Shown here: positions 16,167-24,302 of the stretch, one piece after another
Layout of the letters: every line of letters starts with the position of its first letter
Position numbering within the stretch: position 1 is the first letter of the stretch
Source: DAIOFH01 sp036745875
Lineage (GTDB): Bacteria; Planctomycetota; SZUA-567
Assembly (NCBI GenBank): GCA_036745875.1
Contig: DAIOFH010000021.1
Span: 1-42,319, forward strand
Direction of reading: 5' to 3'
DNA: 42,319 bases
Notes under the pieces: model-generated
The model's input: the letters and a program-made list of their open reading frames with translations, nothing else
Database searches by the model: none
What the model was told of the DNA's origin: nothing
Translations under genes and position numbers: made by a program

Positions 16167-17573
16167 TTATTCCTTGCTGCACGCTTCGGCCATGGAGCAG
16201 GCGGCGCAGCCGGAAGCGGCGGCGCGGCGCTTGTCGTGCTCGGCCAGTTCGTGGGCGAAGGAGTTCGCCGTGTGGCAGAGGTGGTCGAAGTGACAGGTGA
16301 TGATGTCTTCCGCCCCTTCGTGGGTGCCGAACATGCCGTGCTTTTCCACGATTTCCCGCAGGATATGCGGGTGGTCGATCTGCGGGCAAGGGCGGCGGCG
16401 GTCTTCATGGAACGGCGCTTTGGAGCGCATTTCCTTGAACGCGTCGGAACGGATGCATTCGCCGAGGCTTTTCTCGTGCACCGAATCCTTGGCGAAATGC
16501 ACAAACACGCAGGGTTCGACATAGCCCCGCGCCGTCACGTGCAGGTATTTCCGGCCCCAGGCAAGGCAGCCGTCGACGGAATCGCCGTCGTTCCAGAAGT
16601 CAAACACCAGAAGCGGCTTCGTCTTCCTTGCCGCAAGTATGCTTTCGCGGCGCTCGACGCGCTGCTTGCCGGTCGGCACCATGCTCAGGTCTGGATCGCG
16701 GCCGACGGGAATGTACTGGAAGACCCAACCGAAAGCCGCCCCCCGCGCCACCATTTCGTCCATAAAGGCGTCGGAACAGGAATATTCGTGGTTTTTCTGG
16801 GTATGTGTCAGGCTGAAGCCGAACAGCACGCCGTGGCGCTTCAGGTTTTCCATGCTGGCGACAACGCGCTTGTACGCGCCTTCGCCGCGCCTGGCGTCCG
16901 TGAGCGTTTCGTCGCCTTCGATGGAAATGGCCGGGTAGATATTGCCCAGGCGCGCGAACCGTTCCGCCATCGCGTCGTCTATGCGCTGGCCATGGGTATA
17001 GATCATGAAAAACATATCGTCGAATTCGGCGGCGATTTCTTCGAGGTGCGGCCAATAGGTCGGCTCGCCCCCGGTGACGGCGATAAAATACATGCCCATT
17101 TCATCCCGGGCTTCCCTGAGGATTTCACGCACCTTGTCCTTGGAGAGGGATTGGTCCTTGGGGTATTTCCAGGCATAGCAACCGGAGCAGCGCAGGTCGC
17201 AGGCCATGGACGGCGACATCAGCAGGAAAAACGGCGGGGTCTCGCCGTATTTCGCCTTGTACTTCGCACGAGTGTCGTCGCCGACATGGATGGTGTGGAA
17301 GAAAAGGTTGAAGGCCAGCTTTTGCTGAGTCTCCCTGGACAGGCGGGGAAACGCGCCCTTGGCCATGTCGAAAAATCCGCGCGCCGCGTCGACGCGCCTT
17401 TCGAGGTCTTCCGCGCTGCCGGTGTGCTGCTCCGTCATGCGCTTGATGCCGTGCTTGCTGAAACGGTCCATCATGGCGATGAGAGTGTCCGGGGAATGCT
17501 TGGACAAGGCAGGCAAAAATGCCGACATGCCCTTGCCGATCAGATAGTTTTTCAGGTCGCCGATTTTAACCAT
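16167..17573 (-). CDS. Radical SAM protein with SPASM-like C-terminal cysteine region
   Basis: The 468-residue protein has the radical SAM cysteines C125, C129 and C132 in ACDLRCSGCYAW, preceded by a 115-residue helical N-terminal region. Other radical SAM strands follow: FIAVTGGEPTYWP, FFMIYTHGQ, AISIEGDETLTDARRG, GVLFGFSLT. The C-terminal part has CLAWGRKYLHVTARGYVEPCVFVHFA, like an auxiliary-cluster segment, and ends with more cysteines (CAACSMAEACSKE) and histidines. It therefore probably carries one or two extra iron-sulfur clusters. The substrate is unknown; no peptide precursor gene is evident beside it. GAGGAG precedes the ATG. It is cut off from the upstream CoA-transferase gene by a terminator. 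Confidence 0.85.
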   Translation of the reverse strand: MVKIGDLKNYLIGKGMSAFLPALSKHSPDTLIAMMDRFSKHGIKRMTEQHTGSAEDLERRVDAARGFFDMAKGAFPRLSRETQQKLAFNLFFHTIHVGDDTRAKYKAKYGETPPFFLLMSPSMACDLRCSGCYAWKYPKDQSLSKDKVREILREARDEMGMYFIAVTGGEPTYWPHLEEIAAEFDDMFFMIYTHGQRIDDAMAERFARLGNIYPAISIEGDETLTDARRGEGAYKRVVASMENLKRHGVLFGFSLTHTQKNHEYSCSDAFMDEMVARGAAFGWVFQYIPVGRDPDLSMVPTGKQRVERRESILAARKTKPLLVFDFWNDGDSVDGCLAWGRKYLHVTARGYVEPCVFVHFAKDSVHEKSLGECIRSDAFKEMRSKAPFHEDRRRPCPQIDHPHILREIVEKHGMFGTHEGAEDIITCHFDHLCHTANSFAHELAEHDKRRAAASGCAACSMAEACSKE

Positions 17574-17610
17574 GTATGCTCCTCAAGTTGAGCTACCCCT
17601 CTGCTGCATA

Positions 17611-17626
17611 CCTGCCGGCAGGCAGG
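17611..17626. promoter_or_regulatory. GC palindrome upstream of the radical SAM gene
   Basis: CCTGCCGGCAGG at 17611-17622 is a perfect 12-base palindrome, immediately followed by another CAGG. It is about 40 bases upstream of the radical SAM start codon and could be an operator. There is no independent support. Confidence 0.3.
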
Positions 17627-17738
17627 AGAAATGGTACAATATCACATCTCGCTATGCTTAATTAGACCCATGCCGGGGCGACAAGTCAATACCTAACATT
17701 TTTTCCCAAATCGCGAAAAACAGCCATAAATAACCACA

Positions 17739-17763
17739 AACCGCCTCCTTTCGGGAGGCGGTT
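17739..17763 (-). terminator. Intrinsic terminator after the CoA-transferase gene
   Basis: AACCGCCTCC and GGGAGGCGGTT form an 10-11 base-pair stem with a small loop. On the minus strand it is followed by the T-rich TTTGTGGTTATTT. It lies about 40 bases past the CoA-transferase stop codon and closes the DASS/kinase/receiver/CoA-transferase unit. Confidence 0.8.
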
Positions 17764-17802
17764 CGGGTTTCGCACACATTTTCATCACAGTATTATGGGA
17801 GA

Positions 17803-19317
17803 TTATGCCAACATGGTGCCGGTCTTGACAAAACGCGCATGCCACGACAACGCCTCGTCGAGAAGGACCGGGGTGTGCTTGCCGACGGACGATTCCTTGG
17901 CGCGCTTGAAATAATCAAGGAGTCCAGGACGGTAATCCGGATGGGCGCAGTTGTTGATAATCGCTTCCGCCCGCTGTTTCGGCGAAAGCCCCCTGAGGTC
18001 CGCGAGCCCCTGCTCGGTGACGATGACCTGGACATCCTGCGTGCCATGGTCGACATGGCTGGCCTGCGGCACGATGGAGGAAATCTTGCCGCCCTTGGCG
18101 GTGGACGGGGTCATGAAGATGGAAATCGAGGCGGAGCGCGCGAAGTCTCCGGAGCCGCCGATGCCGTTCATGGCCCTGGAACCCATGACATGGGTCGAGT
18201 TCACGTTGCCGTAAATGTCCGCTTCGATGAGGGCGTTCATGGCGATGCAACCGAGGCGGCGGATGACTTCCGGGCTGTTCGAAATGTCCTGAGGGCGCAG
18301 GATCATGCGGCCCTTGTACTCGTGCATGGTCTTGTTCAGTTCACCGGCCATATCGGGAGAAAGGGAGAAGGCTGTCGCCGAGGCCATGCGGAGCTTTCCG
18401 GATTTCATCAGGTTGATCATGCCGTCCTGGATGACCTCCGTGTATGAGGTGAGGTTTTCAAAAGGCGAGCTCTGGAGCCCGATCAGCACGGCATTGGCGA
18501 TATTGCCGACGCCGGACTGGAGCGGCAGCAGGTTTTCCGGCAGGCGGCCCTTTTTGACTTCGTGGGAAAGGAACTCAATGAGGTTTTCCGCAATTCTGGT
18601 GGAAGCGGCGTCCGGGGCGGTGAAGGGAAGGTTCCTGTCAGGCATTTCCGTCTCGACAATCGCCACGATTTTCTTGGGGTCGACCGTGAGGTACGGCGAA
18701 CCGATGATGTCGTCCGGCTTCAGGATCGGCACGGGCTGGGTGTTCGGCGCCGGGGCGACGGAATAAATGTCGTGCATCCCTTCGAGGGCGGCATTCTGCC
18801 AGGAGTTGACTTCCAGGATGACCTGCTCGGCCTGGTTGAGCCAGGACTGGTTGTTCCCCACGGACGACGACGGGACAAGCCTGCCGTCCGAAAGAATGGC
18901 GGTGACTTCCAGGAGCGCGGTGTGCAGCGGCCCGAGCGCGCCGCATTCGGTCAAGCGGGCGGCATGGCTCAGGTGGTTGTCGAAATAACCGGCTTCGCCC
19001 TTGTTGATCCTGTCCCTGAGGATGGGATCGGAGTTGTACGGCATGCGGAATTCGATGCCGTTGACTTCAGCCAGCGATCCGTCAAGTTCCGGGCCTGTCG
19101 ACGCGCCGGTCCAGAGGTTGACGCGGAAGGTGCGGCCTTCCTCCGTCGCCTGTTTGATCTTCTTGGCAAGGGCCTGGGGGACGGCCTTCGGGTAACCGGA
19201 ACCGGTGAAACCGGAGGCGCCGATGCTGGCCCCGGGCTTGATGAGTTCGGCGGCTTCTTCGGCGCTCATGATTTTCGAGCGCAATGCGTCGTAGGCAACT
19301 CTGCTGTGATCGATCAC
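17803..19317 (-). CDS. Succinyl-CoA:acetate (or related) CoA-transferase
   Basis: The 504-residue class I CoA-transferase closely follows the AarC/Cat1 pattern: SGFTGSGYPKAVPQALA, LWTGASTGPELDGSLAE, YFDNHLSH, PSSSVGNNQSWLNQAE, PLQSGVGNIANAVL, YTEVIQDGMINLMKSGK with the catalytic glutamate region, SNSPEVIRRLGCIAMNA, IYGNVNSTHVMGS, MNGIGGSGDFARS, KGGKISSIVP and VTEQGLADLRGLSP. It should activate succinate to succinyl-CoA with acetyl-CoA or another donor, feeding SucD. I place the start at GTG 19317 because AAAGGAG lies eight bases before it and this gives the length of AarC; an upstream in-frame ATG at 19359 has no such site. In this window the other two enzymes of Clostridium kluyveri-type succinate reduction are 4-6 kb away. 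Confidence 0.92.
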   Translation of the reverse strand: MIDHSRVAYDALRSKIMSAEEAAELIKPGASIGASGFTGSGYPKAVPQALAKKIKQATEEGRTFRVNLWTGASTGPELDGSLAEVNGIEFRMPYNSDPILRDRINKGEAGYFDNHLSHAARLTECGALGPLHTALLEVTAILSDGRLVPSSSVGNNQSWLNQAEQVILEVNSWQNAALEGMHDIYSVAPAPNTQPVPILKPDDIIGSPYLTVDPKKIVAIVETEMPDRNLPFTAPDAASTRIAENLIEFLSHEVKKGRLPENLLPLQSGVGNIANAVLIGLQSSPFENLTSYTEVIQDGMINLMKSGKLRMASATAFSLSPDMAGELNKTMHEYKGRMILRPQDISNSPEVIRRLGCIAMNALIEADIYGNVNSTHVMGSRAMNGIGGSGDFARSASISIFMTPSTAKGGKISSIVPQASHVDHGTQDVQVIVTEQGLADLRGLSPKQRAEAIINNCAHPDYRPGLLDYFKRAKESSVGKHTPVLLDEALSWHARFVKTGTMLA

Positions 19318-19444
19318 GACAACTACTCCTTTATTGCGTTTTGAATGACAATTGACCATTCCTTGGCGCTTTTCGTCATATTCCGATTATTCCGCAAGAC
19401 GCCACAAGGAACCAGTGGTTCATTAAAAAGCGCTACCTTGAAAA

Positions 19445-19927
19445 CTAAAAGTCGTTCTTCATACGTTCCAGCATGACCTTGGAATCCGCGTATTCGCGGT
19501 ATTCCATAATATCCATGCCGGCATCAAAAATATACTCGGTCAAAAGGCTCCGGCATATTTCCCGCAGCTTGTCCGTATTCCACGGCTTTTCAATATAACT
19601 GTCGATCTTGGCGAAATTGATCGCATTGATGGTGTCCGAGTGCGTCGCCTGACCGGTCATCAGGATCTTTTTGACATATTTGAAATGGTGCGATTCCTCC
19701 ACTTTCGTGAGGAAATCCACGCCGAGGGTGCCGGGCATGATGTGGTCGCAGACGAGAAGGGCCAGAGGTTTTCCGGCCGTTTCCAGCTCGTCCAAAACGC
19801 CCACCGCCTCGTCGGCGGATTCGCACTCTTCCAAAATGGTCCAGTCGGAAAAAACCCGTAAATCGCGGGCCACGCTAAGAAGAACGTCACGCTGGTCGTC
19901 AATGCAGATAATATAGAGCTTTTCCAT
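19445..19927 (-). CDS. Stand-alone response regulator receiver protein
   Basis: The 160-residue protein is a CheY-like receiver with no DNA-binding output. Key residues are the acidic pair D10/D11 in IICIDDQ, the phospho-acceptor D61 in LLVCDHIMPG, the switch T91 in ILMTGQA, and K114 in YIEKPW. A helical tail of about 35 residues follows. It probably takes phosphate from the histidine kinase encoded 70 bases upstream and signals through protein contacts. The ATG at 19927 is preferred over an upstream one because it follows AAGGGA and starts right at the receiver fold. Confidence 0.9.
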   Translation of the reverse strand: MEKLYIICIDDQRDVLLSVARDLRVFSDWTILEECESADEAVGVLDELETAGKPLALLVCDHIMPGTLGVDFLTKVEESHHFKYVKKILMTGQATHSDTINAINFAKIDSYIEKPWNTDKLREICRSLLTEYIFDAGMDIMEYREYADSKVMLERMKNDF

Positions 19928-19997
19928 ATCGTTCGTTCCCTTCCTGCCTGCGGTCCTTGTCACCCCTCACGAAGATGACGGAATAATGTGACATACC

Positions 19998-21371
19998 CTA
20001 CTTCGACGGCGACAGCGGCAAATAGACGATAAAACTCACCTCCGCCGACGAATTGATCAGTTCAATCCTGCCGTTGTAGCTGTCGACAACCTTTTTGGCG
20101 ATATACAGGCCAAGCCCCAGCCCCATGCTGCTCCCGGAACCCGATTTGGTTGTGATGCTGGGCTTGAAAAGCTCCTCCTGCAGGGTCGGCGGGATCTTTG
20201 GGCCGTTGTTGGCGATCTTGACGCAAAAATCCGTCCCTTTGATCCCGACCGTTATCAGGATGCGCGGATCCTCCGTGCCTGCGTCATTCATCGCCTCGAC
20301 GGCATTCTTGGCGATATTGACCCAGATCTGCATCAATTCGCTGCTGTTGCCGGCTATCTGCGGCAGGTTTTCCTCCGTATCCATCCGCACGTCGACGTCC
20401 CGCAGCGTGTTCCCGAGAAGGTCGAGAGCGCTGTTGATGGACTCCACCACGTCCACCGGCGAACGGGGCGAATGCCCGCCGCTGTTGAGCTGCTTGATGG
20501 AATGGATGATGTTGGCGGCGTGACGTCCGGCAAAGCGGATGTCGCGGCAGTTCCTGCCCGCCGCCCAGGCGGTGCGGATCTTTTCGAGGTCGCGGGGCAG
20601 TTTCTTTTTCACCACTTCGCCGCCGGTCATCCTGACGATATCTTTGGCGGTTTCGTAACTCACATGGTTGAGCTGCATGAACTCGCGCGCCTTGGTACGC
20701 ACTTCCGCGGTGGACAAGGCGGCGGCGGACTTCATGCCGCGCTCGAACCACGGCACCAGGTCCGGGGCATAATCCTTGAACAGGTCGCCGACCTGGGACA
20801 CCAGATGGTCCGACGAACTCATGATCACGGAAGTCGCGTTGTTGAGTTCGTGGGCAAGGCCCGCGGCAAACTGCCCAAGGGTCGCCATGTCTTCCGCGAC
20901 ATGCAGCCGGATGCGGGCCGAGACGCGCTCCTTCGCCGCAGTGGTGAGGCGGAACTGGCGGTTTTCCAGTTCGCGGAGGATAACGGGGAAGAACTGCTCC
21001 TTGATCCCGCCGTATTTCTCAGGCTCCACCGCCTGCGTCGACTGGTCCATCCAGATGACTTCGGAATCGACGTCGGCGATGATGTCGAAAAAGGCGATTC
21101 CCCTGCCGGCGAAAAAACTCCTGACGCCGACGAAGCCGCCCGCCTTGGTGCCGAACAATTCAAGCCGTTCCTTGCTGCCGGTCATCGTCTCCACCATGAT
21201 ATTGCTGGTGAAACTGCCGCTAACGACATAAAACAGCTTGTCGTTGGGGTGATCCTGCCGAAGGAGATACTCCCCCTTGGCAACGTGCATGGTCCGTGCC
21301 GGATCGGAAAAATAGCGCTTCCGTATTTCGGCAAAAGGATTCCTCTGAATGACCTCGGTGTCAGACGACAT
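19998..21371 (-). CDS. Histidine kinase with N-terminal cyclic-nucleotide-binding-like domain
   Basis: The 457-residue protein has no transmembrane segment. Residues about 15-135 form a cNMP-binding-type beta-roll (GEYLLRQDHPNDKLFYVVSGSF, then FGTKAGGFVGVRSFFAG). The dimerisation helix carries H174 in GQFAAGLAHELNN. An unusually long helical stretch separates it from the ATPase domain, which has the N box IWVNIAKNAVEAM, the G1 box VKIANNGPKIP and the G2 box SGSSMGLGLGLYIAKK. So it is a soluble kinase that may read a nucleotide or redox-type signal. Its ATG shares one base with the stop of the transporter gene (TAATG), and the receiver gene follows, giving a transporter-kinase-receiver unit. 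Confidence 0.9.
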   Translation of the reverse strand: MSSDTEVIQRNPFAEIRKRYFSDPARTMHVAKGEYLLRQDHPNDKLFYVVSGSFTSNIMVETMTGSKERLELFGTKAGGFVGVRSFFAGRGIAFFDIIADVDSEVIWMDQSTQAVEPEKYGGIKEQFFPVILRELENRQFRLTTAAKERVSARIRLHVAEDMATLGQFAAGLAHELNNATSVIMSSSDHLVSQVGDLFKDYAPDLVPWFERGMKSAAALSTAEVRTKAREFMQLNHVSYETAKDIVRMTGGEVVKKKLPRDLEKIRTAWAAGRNCRDIRFAGRHAANIIHSIKQLNSGGHSPRSPVDVVESINSALDLLGNTLRDVDVRMDTEENLPQIAGNSSELMQIWVNIAKNAVEAMNDAGTEDPRILITVGIKGTDFCVKIANNGPKIPPTLQEELFKPSITTKSGSGSSMGLGLGLYIAKKVVDSYNGRIELINSSAEVSFIVYLPLSPSK

Positions 21372-22786
21372 TACAATACCCCGGTCAGACTACACACATA
21401 CAGCATGACGATAATCAGCACCATGCCGATCAAGCCGACCAGTATGCCGGCTTTGGCCATATCCTTGGTTTTCACCGTCCCTGTCGCCATGGCGAGCGCA
21501 TTGGGTGGCGTGCTGATCGGGAGCGCCATTGCCAGCGAGCAGGATAGTGAGACTGCGATCAACATGCCGGGAGCGCCGCCGAACATTTCGAGGCCGGTGA
21601 GGCCGACGGCCAATGCGGAAAATACCGGCATCAGCAGGTTCGCGGCCGCTGTATTGGACATGAACGTCGAGAGCAGGAGTGGGAAGAACGACGCTGCGAC
21701 GATCATCCAGAACGGCGAAAGTTCGCTGAATGGGATGCTCGAGACCATGCGCGCGAGAAGGCCGGTCTTGTCCATGCCGAGGCCGATGGCGATGCCGCCG
21801 GCCATGAGCCATAGGACGTCCCAGGACATTTTTTTCATGTCCGCGACCGTAATGACGCCGGTGCAGCAGAACAGGGCGATCGGGATCATGGCGACGACGT
21901 CCGAGTTCATGCCATGCAGGTCGCCGAGGACCCAAAGAAGGACGGTAACCGCAAAACCGATGTAGGCGATGATTGCTTTGGGGCTTTTCAGGAATTTGCC
22001 TTCGATGACCAGGTTGACTTCCTTCTGGCTGGTGGGGAAGAACCAGCGCAGGATCAGCCAGGTGATGAAGAGAAGGACAACCACATACGGCACGCCGAAC
22101 AACATCCATTTCGCGAAGGACATGTCGGTGATGCGGCTGATGAACTGCAGGCCGATGGCGTTGGGGGGCGTGCCGATCGGGGTGCCGATGCCGCCGATGT
22201 TGGCGGCGAACGGGACGGCGAGGGCGAGGGCGGCCCGCACTTTGTCCTCCGCCGGGAAGCTGGCAAGAACCGGGGTCAGGATCGCCAGCATCATGGCGCA
22301 GGTCGCCGTGTTCGACATGAACATGGAAAACAGCGCGGTGATGACCATGATCCCGAGCATGATCATATAGGGATGCTTGCCGAACGGCTTCATGATGACC
22401 CGGGCGAGGGTCATGTCGAGCTTGTATTTCGTCGCTGCCGCGGCGAGGAAGAAGCCGCCGGTAAACAGCATGATGGTCGGATTGGCGAAGGTGGCGAGGA
22501 CTTCAACATAAGTGAGGGTCTTGCCGAACTCGTCGCCCGTCCCCCTGAACACGAACAATCCCCGGTTGGAAATCATGACAAGCATCAGGGTGATGGCGAG
22601 GACGGAGGCGGCGTGGATGGGAATGGGTTCAAGAATCCAGAATGCGGCCGTGATGATGAAGATGGCGATAAGGCGCTGTTCCGTCACCGTCAGGCCGGGC
22701 ATCCCGTAGGTCGAAGCGGGGACAAACAAGGCCACGAAAAAAAGGATGATCGGGATTATAAGGCAGATGGCATTTCTTTTCGTCAT
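21371..22786 (-). CDS. DASS family sodium:dicarboxylate symporter
   Basis: The 471-residue membrane protein has about 11-12 helices and the inverted-repeat signatures of the SLC13/DASS family: SMFMSNTATCAMM in the first half and LLLSTFMSNTAAANLLMP in the second (the paired S-N-T motifs that hold sodium and carboxylate), plus GTPIGTPPNAIG and ALPISTPPNALAMA. Family members carry succinate, fumarate, malate or citrate. With a succinate CoA-transferase, SucD and a 4-hydroxybutyrate dehydrogenase beside it, succinate uptake is the simplest role; export of 4-hydroxybutyrate is not excluded. It leads a unit with the kinase, receiver and CoA-transferase. Confidence 0.92.
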   Translation of the reverse strand: MTKRNAICLIIPIILFFVALFVPASTYGMPGLTVTEQRLIAIFIITAAFWILEPIPIHAASVLAITLMLVMISNRGLFVFRGTGDEFGKTLTYVEVLATFANPTIMLFTGGFFLAAAATKYKLDMTLARVIMKPFGKHPYMIMLGIMVITALFSMFMSNTATCAMMLAILTPVLASFPAEDKVRAALALAVPFAANIGGIGTPIGTPPNAIGLQFISRITDMSFAKWMLFGVPYVVVLLFITWLILRWFFPTSQKEVNLVIEGKFLKSPKAIIAYIGFAVTVLLWVLGDLHGMNSDVVAMIPIALFCCTGVITVADMKKMSWDVLWLMAGGIAIGLGMDKTGLLARMVSSIPFSELSPFWMIVAASFFPLLLSTFMSNTAAANLLMPVFSALAVGLTGLEMFGGAPGMLIAVSLSCSLAMALPISTPPNALAMATGTVKTKDMAKAGILVGLIGMVLIIVMLYVCSLTGVL

Positions 22787-22936
22787 AAAGCACCTGTTCG
22801 GGGCAGTGGCATGGCAGTACTTAAGCCAGACCGGGGTTTACGAATAAAGAATGCATACTCTTGTTTACCGACGGGACCTTCATCTCTTTCATAAGAAAAC
22901 AAATTCGACCAATAATACCGTCATTCAACCAAAAAC

Positions 22937-22960
22937 GCGCCCCGGATAAAACCGGGGCGC
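22937..22960 (-). terminator. Strong intrinsic terminator after 4-hydroxybutyrate dehydrogenase
   Basis: GCGCCCCGG and CCGGGGCGC form a perfect 9-base-pair GC stem with a 6-base loop. On the minus strand it is followed by GTTTTTGG. It ends the sucD/4-hydroxybutyrate dehydrogenase transcript, so the transporter unit downstream must have its own promoter in 22787-22936. Confidence 0.92.
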
Positions 22961-22974
22961 TGGATAAAACAGGC

Positions 22975-24087
22975 TTAGTACAGTTCGTTGTAGATCTTTT
23001 CCACCGCGGCGGCGTCGAGCTCGACGTAGTTGTTCGCCATGAGGCGGCCCTGCTTGGTCATGACGTTTTCGGTAAAGGCCTTTACGTCTTCCTTGGTGAC
23101 GCCGTATTCGTGGAGCGGCTTCCTCTGGAGGATCTTGTTGAGGAGCTTTTCCAGTTCGTCATAGACGACGTTTGTCGCGCAGCCGAGAAGGCCGGCGATG
23201 AAGGTGTCGAACTCCTTGATCGCACCGTTCGGGTTGATCTTCTGGTAGGTCTTGAAGACACCGGTGAAGAGGGCGTAGTTCGCCTCGCCGTGCGGAACGT
23301 GGTAGGTGCCGCCGAGGGGGTAGCTCATGGCGTGCACGGCGGCGCAACCGGCATTGCCGAAGGCGACGCCCGCATAGTTGGAGGCGATGAGGAAGTCCTT
23401 CAACAGCGGCTTTCTCGCGTCTTCGCCGTTCTTGGCGATTTCCTGGTAGCCCTTGAGGATCAGTTCGATGGCCTTGTAGCCGAACAGCTTGGTGTACGGG
23501 GTGGCCTTCGGCGAAAGGCTGGATTCGAAGGCGTGGATCAGTGCGTCCACGGACGAGGTCGCGAAAAACTTGAACGGCAGGCCGAGAAGGAGCTCCGGGA
23601 TCATCACGGCTTTGTCGGCGTACAGTTCGTCGGTCGCGAGGCCGAGCTTGGTGTGGCGGCTCTTCAATTCAAGAATCGAGATGTTGGTGACTTCGGAACC
23701 GGTGCCGCAGGTGGTGGGGACGAGGATCAGTTCCTTGTCCTTTATGATGTCCAGTTTGCGGTCGAAAAGGTCGAGAACGGGCGAGACGTTTTTCAGCGCG
23801 AACAGTTTGGAAATGTCGATGATGGTGCCGCCGCCGATGGCGATGATCCTTTTGGCCGTCTTCGGGATGTCGGCGTAGATCTTTTCGGCCATTTCGTCGG
23901 AGGGTTCGCCGAGGCCGTATTTTTCCTGGTAGAGGACGGTGGCCTTGACGCCGAGGTTGGCGAAAAGCGGGTTGAAGATGTATTCGTTGGTGATGATAAG
24001 GTCGTTTTCGTTTATAGCATAATCTTCGCAGAACTGCTTGCATGTGTCATAAAGCTGGACTTCCGGCTTGATTGACAGCATCTTCAT
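22975..24087 (-). CDS. 4hbD: NAD-dependent 4-hydroxybutyrate dehydrogenase (iron-type alcohol dehydrogenase)
   Basis: The 370-residue enzyme reduces succinate semialdehyde to 4-hydroxybutyrate. It resembles the Clostridium kluyveri enzyme (371 residues, recalled from memory) almost end to end: YGLGEPSDEM, AIGGGTIIDISKL for NAD binding, VPTTCGTGSEVTNISI, KFFATSSVDALIHAFES with the metal aspartate and histidine, SNYAGVAFGNAGCAAVHAMS and GGTYHVPHGEANY with further metal histidines. AAAGGA precedes the ATG. It lies downstream of SucD with 215 bases between, containing a hairpin, and is closed by a strong terminator. Confidence 0.94.
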   Translation of the reverse strand: MKMLSIKPEVQLYDTCKQFCEDYAINENDLIITNEYIFNPLFANLGVKATVLYQEKYGLGEPSDEMAEKIYADIPKTAKRIIAIGGGTIIDISKLFALKNVSPVLDLFDRKLDIIKDKELILVPTTCGTGSEVTNISILELKSRHTKLGLATDELYADKAVMIPELLLGLPFKFFATSSVDALIHAFESSLSPKATPYTKLFGYKAIELILKGYQEIAKNGEDARKPLLKDFLIASNYAGVAFGNAGCAAVHAMSYPLGGTYHVPHGEANYALFTGVFKTYQKINPNGAIKEFDTFIAGLLGCATNVVYDELEKLLNKILQRKPLHEYGVTKEDVKAFTENVMTKQGRLMANNYVELDAAAVEKIYNELY

Positions 24088-24111
24088 GGTAATTCCTTTC
24101 TTGGGCTGGAT

Positions 24112-24155
24112 TTTTGTAAAATAGTGAGCATGCTACCAATCGCCATTTTACAAAA
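24112..24155. promoter_or_regulatory. Inverted TTTTGTAAAAT boxes upstream of the 4-hydroxybutyrate dehydrogenase
   Basis: TTTTGTAAAAT (24112-24122) and ATTTTACAAAA (24145-24155) are perfect inverted copies, 22 bases apart, starting 25 bases upstream of the dehydrogenase start codon. A third TGTAAAA occurs at about 24230-24236. They could be an operator for a redox or succinate regulator, or simply an RNA hairpin. Confidence 0.5.
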
Positions 24156-24198
24156 GTCTGCTTCCCCTGTAAACCTCGGGATTCTTCATTTTTTGCAA

Positions 24199-24227
24199 AA
24201 CAGCGATTCAGAGCTTGAATCGCTGTT
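24199..24227 (-). terminator. Hairpin between sucD and the dehydrogenase (attenuator-like)
   Basis: AACAGCGATTC and GAATCGCTGTT pair perfectly over 11 bases with a 7-base loop. On the minus strand the run after it is TTGCAAAAAATG, with TTTT only at the stem edge, so termination is probably partial. Confidence 0.55.
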
Positions 24228-24302
24228 CTGTAAAACGTCGTAAAAACTTTATGTCAAAAACGGAACCGGTACATAGGCCAGTCCTGTCGGCACAGCATGT
24301 GG

